Source of the DNA: an uncultured Micrococcales bacterium
GTDB taxonomy: Bacteria > Actinomycetota > Actinomycetes > Actinomycetales > Microbacteriaceae
Direction of reading: 5' to 3'
Length of the DNA: 7,354 nt
Assembly: GCA_913062665.1 (NCBI GenBank)
Contig: CAJXVY010000018.1
Coordinates: forward strand, 1-7,354
Shown: in pieces, positions 1-4,982 of the stretch
Layout: each line of letters opens with the position of its first letter
Numbering within the stretch: position 1 is the first letter of the stretch
Made by a program: the position numbers and the translations under genes
Notes under the pieces: model-generated
The model's database searches: none
What the model was told of the DNA's origin: nothing
What the model saw: only the letters and a program-made list of their open reading frames with translations

Positions 1-60
1 GATTCGAACTCGCGACCCTCACCTTGGCAAGGTGATGCGCTACCGCTGCGCCACATCCGC
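1..60 (-). tRNA. tRNA-Gly (anticodon GCC), 3' end cut off by window edge
   Basis: Read on the minus strand, the sequence starts at position 60 with GCGGATG (acceptor 5' strand). It continues with a GCGC/GCGC D-stem and a five-pair anticodon stem TCACC/GGTGA. The seven-base anticodon loop TTGCCAA puts anticodon GCC at 26-28. The T-arm GCGAG-TTCGAAT follows. The window ends within the 3' strand of the T-stem, so the acceptor 3' strand and any encoded CCA are not visible. The GCC anticodon reads the glycine codons GGC and GGU. The gene lies downstream of amt on the same strand but is separated from it by a strong terminator, so it is probably transcribed from its own promoter. Confidence 0.93.
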
Positions 61-84
61 ATGCTCTCACTTGAGTGTTCGCTA

Positions 85-113
85 ATTATGCCATAAATCT
101 AAAGTGCTTGAAA
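85..113 (-). promoter_or_regulatory. Candidate promoter of tRNA-Gly
   Basis: On the minus strand a good -10 hexamer CATAAT (85-90; 5 of 6 to TATAAT) lies about 25 nt before the mature tRNA 5' end. A weak -35 TTTCAA (108-113) sits 17 bp upstream. A start near position 78 would give a short leader to be removed by RNase P. The -35 matches consensus poorly, so this is a plausible rather than firm assignment. Confidence 0.4.
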
Positions 114-133
114 CTAATCGCCAAGAAACAGCA

Positions 134-162
134 AAAAGGGCGGAGGAATTCTCCGCCCTTTT
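134..162 (-). terminator. Intrinsic terminator of amt
   Basis: A perfect inverted repeat: GGGCGGAG (138-145) pairs with CTCCGCCC (151-158) around a 5-nt loop. Four flanking A:T pairs on each side make a 12-bp stem. On the minus strand the stem is followed by a run of five T (complement of 133-137), the classic rho-independent layout. It begins 13 nt after the amt stop codon. The flanking A and T tracts are nearly symmetrical, so it could also stop plus-strand transcription, but no plus-strand gene ends here. Confidence 0.9.
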
Positions 163-175
163 CACTGTTATGGCA

Positions 176-1399
176 TTACTTCTGGGTTGCGCTTGCGTCC
201 TCACCGAAGCTGTAGGCAGCCTCTCCGTGGACAACAACGTCAACTCCAGCGATCTCATCCTCTGAGGTAACTCGGAAGCCGAATGTCTTCTCGATTGCGA
301 AGGCCAAGACCAAAGCAACCACGAAGGCGTAGGCAAGCACACCGAAGGCTGCAATTGCCTGCACGGCGAGCTGTCCGAAGTCACCACCGGTGAACAGACC
401 AGTGTCGATTGCGAAGAATCCCAGGTACAGAGTTCCCACCATTCCGGCAACTAGGTGGATACCCACTACATCTAGGGAGTCATCGTAACCAAGCTTGAAC
501 TTCAGTTCGATTGCGTATGCGCTGATTGCACCCGCAATAACACCAAGTAGCAAGGCGAACCCTGGGGTTACGTTGGCACATGCGGGAGTAATAGCTACCA
601 GACCTGAAACTGCACCGCTGGCTGCTCCAACGCTTGTTGCCTTACCCTCTTTGAACTTCTCAACAACCATCCATCCGAGGATTGCGGCTGCGGTCGCACC
701 AAGAGTGTTGATGGTAATCAGTCCAGCGTTTGCGAGGCTGTTGAAGGCCTCTGCTCCTACGTTGAAACCAAACCATCCGAACCACAGCAACGCTGCACCA
801 AGCAGCACCAGTGGAACTGAGTGTGGCTGCATAATTCCCTTAGAGAATCCGAAGCGCTTGCCGAGAACGATAGACAGAGCTAGAGCGGCAGCACCAGCGT
901 TGATGTGTACGGCAGTACCACCCGCATAGTCAATGACCTCTGGAAGACCAAGAGCTGTTCCCAGCTCCATAATCCATCCGCCACCCCATACCCAAGCGGC
1001 TACGGGGAAATAAACCAAGGTGGCCCAGATGCCCGCGAACACCATCCAAGCACCGAATTTGGCGCGGTCTGCAATCGCACCAGAGATCAGTGCAACGGTG
1101 ATAATTGCGAAGGTGGCTCCGAAAGCGGCACCGACCAGGTCTTCATTACCCAGTCCTGAAAGGCCGAATGATGCGAAGGGGTTTCCGCTGAAGTCGTAAG
1201 GATTCTCTACGGCACTCATGCTGTATCCGTAAAGCACCCACAGGACTCCAATTAATGCCAGAGACCCAAAGCTCATCATCATCATGCTGACAACGCTCTT
1301 AGCCTTTACCAATCCTCCATAGAAGAAAGCAAGACCGGGGGTCATCAGAAGTACAAGTGCGGTCGCGACGACCGCAAAGGTGAGTTCACCAGTATCCAT
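176..1399 (-). CDS. amt: Ammonium transporter (Amt/MEP family)
   Basis: Encodes a 407-aa integral membrane channel/transporter for ammonium, typical of the Amt/MEP/Rh family (about 400-450 aa, 11 membrane helices). Seen: an N-terminal helix leading into FFYGG (about 25-29); the substrate-binding Asp157 in IDYAGGTAVH; the pore twin histidines His165 and His315, exactly 150 residues apart as in E. coli AmtB; Phe212 in WFGFNVG, matching the AmtB pore gate phenylalanine; and a hydrophilic C-terminal tail with FRVTSEDE and HGEAAY, the region that contacts PII proteins in homologues. The position matching AmtB Ser219 is Ala216. The start chosen is the ATG at 1399, preceded by a GGAAAGGAA ribosome site. 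A reading 27 codons longer begins inside the -35 element and lacks family similarity. No PII gene (glnK/glnB) or glnD lies next to it: zapE is upstream and a terminator plus a tRNA are downstream. Likely nitrogen-regulated. Confidence 0.96.
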   Translation of the reverse strand: MDTGELTFAVVATALVLLMTPGLAFFYGGLVKAKSVVSMMMMSFGSLALIGVLWVLYGYSMSAVENPYDFSGNPFASFGLSGLGNEDLVGAAFGATFAIITVALISGAIADRAKFGAWMVFAGIWATLVYFPVAAWVWGGGWIMELGTALGLPEVIDYAGGTAVHINAGAAALALSIVLGKRFGFSKGIMQPHSVPLVLLGAALLWFGWFGFNVGAEAFNSLANAGLITINTLGATAAAILGWMVVEKFKEGKATSVGAASGAVSGLVAITPACANVTPGFALLLGVIAGAISAYAIELKFKLGYDDSLDVVGIHLVAGMVGTLYLGFFAIDTGLFTGGDFGQLAVQAIAAFGVLAYAFVVALVLAFAIEKTFGFRVTSEDEIAGVDVVVHGEAAYSFGEDASATQK

Positions 1400-1451
1400 A
1401 AGAATTTCCTTTCCAAGAATATTTCTCGTGGTTACATAGTCGACGGGTGGT

Positions 1452-1480
1452 GTTACAACCATTCGCTGGAATTGTTTCAA
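1452..1480 (-). promoter_or_regulatory. Candidate sigma-A-type promoter of amt
   Basis: On the minus strand, -35 TTGAAA (1475-1480; 5 of 6 to consensus) and -10 TGTAAC (1452-1457; 4 of 6) are separated by exactly 17 bp. Transcription would start near 1445, giving a 5' leader of about 45 nt that carries the GGAAAGGAA ribosome site. An alternative -10, TATGTA (1433-1438), lacks a correctly spaced -35. Confidence 0.5.
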
Positions 1481-1509
1481 GCTTGTAAAAAGTTTTTAGT
1501 ACTTTACAA
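1474..1509 (-). promoter_or_regulatory. Candidate nitrogen-control operator (GlnR-like half sites and dyad) at the amt -35
   Basis: Two units resembling the actinobacterial GlnR motif (GTnAC-n6-GAAAC) occur in tandem on the minus strand. TTTAC-n6-GAAAC lies at 1474-1489 and GTAAA-n6-AAAAC at 1492-1507, separated by 2 bp. Independently, TTGTAAA (1483-1489) and TTTACAA (1503-1509) form a perfect 7-bp dyad with a 13-nt spacer. The elements overlap or abut the -35. The centre-to-centre spacing of the two units is 18 bp, not the usual 22 of GlnR sites, and each unit has mismatches. The regulator is therefore inferred from the target gene and could be something else. Confidence 0.4.
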
Positions 1510-1538
1510 CCGGCCGAGAAGCAAAGACTTAGCGAGAA

Positions 1539-2543
1539 TCAGGCTGAAACTGGAAACGCCCGAGAAGACAGAGCGGATGCCCTTGATACGCACCTTAGGT
1601 ATTTCTTTCTATACCCACCAGAGGTCATTTCATCGGTGAAGACATCTGTAAGAGGTACCTCGCCGGTAGCCCTGATAGGAATCTGTTGCTCATAAGCACG
1701 ATCAATAAAGCTAACCAGTCGCAGAGCATCCACCTGACTGACTAGTTTTTTCACATCTGTGAGCACGATTGCTTGAAGCCCAGTAAGAAGATAGCGGAAC
1801 TTGGTCGGGTGAAGAGTCGAGAGATGCTTAAGCAGGCTCTGGAAATCATCCACCGACACGTTCTCATTGACTAGTTTTTTGACTTCTGCCTCGGTCAGAA
1901 GCTCACTGTGGGAATCAATGTCACGGTGCCTGTAATCCTCACCATCTACGCTGACGATCTTGAATCTTTCGCCCAGCCCTTGAATTTCTCTTTTGAAATC
2001 CTCGGCGGCAAATCTACCCTCTCCCAATGCATTCGGCGGGGTGTTACTAGTCGCAGCGAACCGAACTCCTGCCTGCGTAAGTTCTTTCAGCAGCCTGGAC
2101 ATGATCATCGTGTCTCCAGGGTCGTCTAATTCGAATTCATCGATGCAGATAAGTTCGTAGTCGGAAAGCCGCTTCGCCATCTCGGCAAAGCCCAGGTAAC
2201 CCGTGATTGCAGTCATGTCCAAAAAGGCACCAAAGAGTTTTTTGCCCTTGTGCTGATGCCAAATACTTGCAAGCAAATGGGTCTTTCCGACACCAAAACC
2301 GCCGTCTAGGTAAATACCCGGCGCAGACTCCTTTTTACCAAAAAGCTTTCTCTTGCCCGAGAGAAAGTCCTTACAGGCATGAACTGCTTGAGTCTGTGAT
2401 GGAAAGTTTGGGTCTGGGATGTAAGTAGAAAATCTAGCCTCGGCGAACTCCGGCGGAGGCGTCAAGTCAGCCAAAAGCGTATCCGCGGAAACAGTCGGAG
2501 ATAATTCGACCAGGGAACGCCCTGGATGGGAGAATTGTTGCAT
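1539..2543 (-). CDS. zapE: ZapE / AFG1-family P-loop ATPase
   Basis: A 334-aa AAA+-like ATPase of the AFG1/LACE1/ZapE family. E. coli ZapE acts at the division septum on FtsZ; the role in Actinobacteria is not established. Seen: Walker A GGFGVGKT with Lys87 (81-88); Walker B with Asp135-Glu136 in LICIDEFELDD; a sensor-1-like ATSN (164-167); and a C-terminal family signature near 309-318, GGYRKKYLRC, preceded by PLTDVFTDEM. All core motifs are intact and the length is normal for the family. The start is the ATG at 2543, preceded by an AAAAGGT ribosome site 5 nt upstream. No GC-rich terminator with a T-run lies between its stop and the amt control region, so some readthrough into amt is possible. 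It is divergent from sseA across 49 bp. Confidence 0.93.
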   Translation of the reverse strand: MQQFSHPGRSLVELSPTVSADTLLADLTPPPEFAEARFSTYIPDPNFPSQTQAVHACKDFLSGKRKLFGKKESAPGIYLDGGFGVGKTHLLASIWHQHKGKKLFGAFLDMTAITGYLGFAEMAKRLSDYELICIDEFELDDPGDTMIMSRLLKELTQAGVRFAATSNTPPNALGEGRFAAEDFKREIQGLGERFKIVSVDGEDYRHRDIDSHSELLTEAEVKKLVNENVSVDDFQSLLKHLSTLHPTKFRYLLTGLQAIVLTDVKKLVSQVDALRLVSFIDRAYEQQIPIRATGEVPLTDVFTDEMTSGGYRKKYLRCVSRASALSSRAFPVSA

Positions 2544-2553
2544 TGATTACCTT

Positions 2554-2583
2554 TTAACTTTCAAAAGTCTAGCGACTTAGGAT
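2554..2583 (+). promoter_or_regulatory. Candidate promoter of the sseA operon
   Basis: TTAACT (2554-2559) resembles a -35 (4 of 6). TAGGAT (2578-2583) resembles a -10 (4 of 6, TAnnnT) after an 18-bp spacer. A start near 2590 would leave only two or three nucleotides before the sseA ATG, that is an almost leaderless message. In that case the AGGATGG stretch would be promoter and not ribosome site. The two readings are exclusive, and the sequence alone does not decide between them. Confidence 0.35.
2566..2571 (-). promoter_or_regulatory. Candidate -10 element of zapE
   Basis: On the minus strand TAGACT (4 of 6 to TATAAT, fits TAnnnT) lies so that a start 7-8 nt downstream would give a leader of about 15 nt containing the AAAAGGT ribosome site. 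No convincing -35 is visible 16-18 bp upstream. It sits inside a 5-bp dyad, AAGTC (2565-2569) / GACTT (2574-2578). Confidence 0.3.
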
Positions 2584-2592
2584 GGATTAGAA

Positions 2593-3480
2593 ATGAACCT
2601 TGACACAAACGCCAAAATTCAGGGATACGCCCACCCCGAGGCCTTGGTTTCAACAGATTGGGTTGAACAAAACTCTGACGACCCCAACCTAAGGCTGGTC
2701 GAAAGCAACGAAGATATCCTCCTTTATGACACAGGTCACATCCCAGGAGCAATCAAGCTCGACTGGCACACCGAGCTAAATCACCCTCTTCGCAGGGATT
2801 ATCTAGAGCCTAGACAGTTTGCGGAACTTATGAGCGGCAAGGGCATCTCCCCTGAGCACACAGTGGTCATCTATGGCGATCGTTCAAACTGGTGGGCAAC
2901 TTATGCCTTTTGGGTTTTCAAACTATTTGGCCACGAGGATGTTCGAATCATGGATGGTGGAAGAAATCTCTGGATAGCCGAGGGAAGAGCTATTACTAAG
3001 GATGTCCCGGCTTTCAACAAAACAAGTTACCCAGCGGTGGAGAGAAATGACAATTCAATAAGAGCCTTCCGCGACGAGGTTTTGAAGAAGCTTGGTGCGC
3101 CACTTATCGATGTTAGGAGTAATCCGGAGTACACCGGAGAGCGGCTGCACATGGCGGATTTCCCAAACGAAGGTGCCACTGTTGGCGGCCACATTCCAAC
3201 CGCCGTAAACATCCCCTGGTCGACCGCTGCCAACGAAGATGAGACTTTTCGTCCGATTGAGCAACTGAAGAAGCTCTACTTCGATGAAACTAATTTCAGT
3301 CAGGAATCAGACTTCATCGCCTACTGCCGAATTGGCGAGAGAAGTAGTCACACTTGGTTTGTTTTGAAATATTTACTTGGTGTAAAAAATGTCAAAAATT
3401 ATGACGGTAGCTGGACCGAGTGGGGAAATTTGGTCGGTGCACCTGTCGTAAAGGGAGACCAGCCAGGTGAGGCAGCTTGA
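2593..3480 (+). CDS. sseA: Rhodanese-type sulfurtransferase (SseA-like)
   Basis: A 295-aa two-domain rhodanese, the usual length for thiosulfate or 3-mercaptopyruvate sulfurtransferases; cytoplasmic, no signal peptide. It transfers sulfane sulfur from a donor to a catalytic cysteine and then to an acceptor. The N-terminal domain (about 15-135) keeps the fold ([25 protein letters not shown]) but has Asp96 at the loop where a catalytic Cys would be, as expected for the inactive half. The C-terminal domain (about 155-288) has [22 protein letters not shown] and the active-site loop CRIGERS with Cys245. That loop differs from the textbook rhodanese and MST loops, so the sulfur donor cannot be assigned. 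The start is the ATG at 2593 with AGGA about 10 nt upstream. It is translationally coupled to sufE, whose start overlaps its stop, which makes SufE the likely sulfur acceptor. M. tuberculosis sseA (Rv3283) likewise sits next to a SufE-like gene. Confidence 0.94.
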   Translation: MNLDTNAKIQGYAHPEALVSTDWVEQNSDDPNLRLVESNEDILLYDTGHIPGAIKLDWHTELNHPLRRDYLEPRQFAELMSGKGISPEHTVVIYGDRSNWWATYAFWVFKLFGHEDVRIMDGGRNLWIAEGRAITKDVPAFNKTSYPAVERNDNSIRAFRDEVLKKLGAPLIDVRSNPEYTGERLHMADFPNEGATVGGHIPTAVNIPWSTAANEDETFRPIEQLKKLYFDETNFSQESDFIAYCRIGERSSHTWFVLKYLLGVKNVKNYDGSWTEWGNLVGAPVVKGDQPGEAA

Positions 3481-3884
3481 GTAGTAGAGAAGTAATTGAC
3501 AATTTCACGCTGATCCCCGAGTCCGAGCGGCTCAACATGTTGCTTGAGTATTCGGAAAACCTGCCTGCACTTCCCAGTGATCACGAAGGATTTGACTTCG
3601 AACGAGTCGAGGAGTGCCAGTCTCCGGTTTATCTAGCGGTAGAGGTTGACGAAAACACTGTGTCCTTATTTTTTGACGCACCCCGCGAAGCCCCAACCAC
3701 TAGGGGATTTGCAGCTGTGCTTCACTCGGCTCTGAACGGTTCATCCGTTCAGGACGTAATTGGTTTTGACGACAGTTTCCCTGACAAATTGGGCATAGCG
3801 CACTTGATCTCACCCTTACGAATGCGAGGAATTCGGGGAATGATTGCAAGAATTAAGCGCCTCACCCGGGAGCTAAGTGAGTGA
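3477..3884 (+). CDS. sufE: SufE-family sulfur acceptor protein
   Basis: A 135-aa cytoplasmic protein of the SufE/CsdE family, which accepts persulfide sulfur on one cysteine and hands it to a scaffold or target. Seen: the conserved [13 protein letters not shown] block with the only cysteine, Cys47, matching the active Cys51 of E. coli Suf[10 protein letters not shown] (74-82), matching the conserved RG(L/F) loop; and the C-terminal [17 protein letters not shown] signature (111-127). Length is normal for the family. The start is TTG at 3477, overlapping the sseA TGA stop in TTGA, with an AGGTGAGG ribosome site (3465-3472); no other start is available nearby. No SufBCD or SufS genes are in the window. 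The sulfur source is therefore probably SseA rather than an adjacent cysteine desulfurase. The 3' end overlaps the next gene by 8 nt. Confidence 0.94.
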   Translation: MSSREVIDNFTLIPESERLNMLLEYSENLPALPSDHEGFDFERVEECQSPVYLAVEVDENTVSLFFDAPREAPTTRGFAAVLHSALNGSSVQDVIGFDDSFPDKLGIAHLISPLRMRGIRGMIARIKRLTRELSE

Positions 3885-4383
3885 AATACTCTCGGGTCTG
3901 ACCGCGCAATTGAGGCCCAGGGTCTTATCGCTGGTTTACGAAGAAAAATATGGGTTCGAAAAAAATGGTAAATCGGCAGAACTTGGGGGTGAAGCCGATC
4001 GCAAACTTTTGTTGTTTCTTCGAAACTGGGCAGACCAGCTGGTCACGACTGCTACAACCGCCGAGGCGGAAGAGTACAAACAACCTACTCGGCCACTAAT
4101 ACTTCTCAGCAGGAGAAAACACGCTGCGGGCTGGCTTGATGCAACCAGACTTCGTTTTGAGGATAGAATGCTGGAGGAAATACTCAAAGGAAAAAAGACA
4201 GTTTTTGAAACTGGCTTAACAGCCTCACGAGAATTATTTGAACAAGGCCTAATCGACCAAATCCTCATCCATCACGACATCACGCAATTCAAGACTGAAT
4301 TGCTCGGCATGGATGTCTCTTTGAGCACCCGAGTTGGTTACCATAAGCGCCACATTTCACTTTTTGAGCGGCGTGGCAATTGA
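3877..4383 (+). CDS. Short, degenerate RibD C-terminal / DHFR-fold reductase-like protein
   Basis: A 168-aa protein that I match only by motif to the RibD_C (pyrimidine/dihydrofolate reductase-like) family. Residues 30-67 keep the order GKS...GGEADRKLLLFLRNWAD...TTATTAEAEEY, comparable to the family pattern GRS...GGPADR..LRALAD..LVGAGTVRAEGY. PLILLSRR (73-80) matches the P(I/L)xVVSR strand. VFETGLTASRELFEQGLIDQ (109-128) matches the V(L)xEGGPxLxxxLxxxGLVDE segment. Differences are marked: GAGT is replaced by T-A-T-T (58-61), EGGP by ETGL (111-114), the N-terminal strand lacks an obvious S(L)DG motif, and the protein is far shorter than the roughly 230-260 aa usual for the family. It probably has altered or lost NADPH-dependent catalysis. 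The start is GTG at 3877, inside the end of sufE, with GGGAG 4 nt upstream. The reading frame is open and well composed, so it is not an obvious pseudogene. Confidence 0.62.
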   Translation: MSEILSGLTAQLRPRVLSLVYEEKYGFEKNGKSAELGGEADRKLLLFLRNWADQLVTTATTAEAEEYKQPTRPLILLSRRKHAAGWLDATRLRFEDRMLEEILKGKKTVFETGLTASRELFEQGLIDQILIHHDITQFKTELLGMDVSLSTRVGYHKRHISLFERRGN

Positions 4384-4409
4384 TTGAAATGAGCTAAAAA
4401 AACTAGCCT
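4380..4409 (+). promoter_or_regulatory. Candidate internal promoter for a leaderless DUF3000 message
   Basis: TTGATT (4380-4385; 4 of 6 to the -35) and TAGCCT (4404-4409; fits TAnnnT) are spaced 18 bp. The G of the DUF3000 GTG codon is the seventh base after the -10, where transcription would be expected to begin. That is the arrangement of leaderless genes common in Actinobacteria. The GAGGAA between -10 and GTG would be too close to the start codon to work well as a Shine-Dalgarno site, which favours the promoter reading. Confidence 0.45.
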
Positions 4410-4415
4410 GAGGAA

Positions 4416-4982
4416 GTGCAAATAGAGCTTCCTGAGGACATTTCAGAACCGTTCAAGAAAAAGGTTTCGGCTCTTGGCGAGGTGCCCGAAAGAAGTGAGA
4501 TTCACCTGGAGCAGATCCCAGCTCCAAAAGGAATTGCTGAAGAAGCAATCGCCATTTCAGCTACGGTTATCCACGCAGATCATTCTGAAGCGGATAGGGG
4601 TGTTGGAAGATTGGTCATATGCAGAGATAGCAATTACCCGGACGGTTGGAATGGTGAGTATCGAATCATTCTTTATGCAAAGTCACCGGTCGAAACGGAA
4701 ATGGGCAAAGATCCCGTTGTTGACGAGTTAGCCTGGACCTGGCTTATGGATTCGCTCGCACGCAAAGCTGCAAGTTTTCACAGTGAAGCGGGAACAACAA
4801 CGAAGGTGCTTTCAACGGGCCATGGGTCTCTTACCCCACAACCACAACGCGCAGAAATAGAAATCAGAGCTAGTTGGGCACCCGAGGGAGATGACTTCGC
4901 AAATCACCTGGAGGCTTTTCAGGATCTTCTTGCCCTGATTAGCGGACTTCCCCCTTCGGATGACAAGGTTGTCCACATTTGA
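4416..4982 (+). CDS. DUF3000 family protein (actinobacterial, function unknown)
   Basis: A 188-aa cytoplasmic protein with no membrane segment. It is recognised as DUF3000 (homologue of M. tuberculosis Rv2680) from family-typical segments: EPFKKKVSAL near the N-terminus, IPAPKGIAEEA (34-44), NGEYRIILYAKSP (79-91), DPVVDELAWTWLMDSL (99-114), GTTTKVLSTGHGSL (126-139), and IEIRASWAP (148-156) followed by His164 and a C-terminal SGLPP. No catalytic motif can be recognised and no function should be assigned. The start is GTG at 4416, with the ribosome-site-like GAGGAA only one or two bases away (see the internal promoter entry). It is separated from the reductase-like gene by 32 nt, the only real gap in the operon. 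Its stop overlaps the RNase D start, so the two are translationally coupled. The pairing DUF3000-RNase D is conserved in mycobacteria, suggesting a linked role. Confidence 0.88.
   Translation: MQIELPEDISEPFKKKVSALGEVPERSEIHLEQIPAPKGIAEEAIAISATVIHADHSEADRGVGRLVICRDSNYPDGWNGEYRIILYAKSPVETEMGKDPVVDELAWTWLMDSLARKAASFHSEAGTTTKVLSTGHGSLTPQPQRAEIEIRASWAPEGDDFANHLEAFQDLLALISGLPPSDDKVVHI

Noticed and set aside
495..1159. Open frames on the plus strand across amt (495-929, 905-1159)
   Set aside because: They are antisense to an intact, motif-complete amt gene, have no recognisable domain or ribosome site, and show biased composition expected of a shadow frame.
1400..1480. 27-codon N-terminal extension of the Amt reading frame, starting at TTG 1480
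   Set aside because: The extension begins inside the likely -35 element, has no ribosome site and does not look like a signal peptide. The ATG at 1399 has a strong GGAAAGGAA site and fits the family N-terminus.
1483..1509. TTGTAAA/TTTACAA inverted repeat as a terminator of zapE
   Set aside because: The stem is AT-rich with a 13-nt loop and is not followed by a T-run on the minus strand, and it sits at the amt -35. An operator role is more likely.
1739..1880. 13-bp direct repeat TGACTAGTTTTTT at 1739-1751 and 1868-1880 within zapE
   Set aside because: Both copies encode the same short peptide pattern KKLV in different helices, lie in frame in an intact gene and have no other mobile-element or array features. 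Chance codon similarity is sufficient.
3936..4268. 110-codon minus-strand frame opposite the reductase-like gene
   Set aside because: It is considered because the sense protein is poorly conserved. The sense frame has RibD-like motifs, the operon overlap and a ribosome site, while the antisense product is a low-complexity Ser-rich sequence with no such support.
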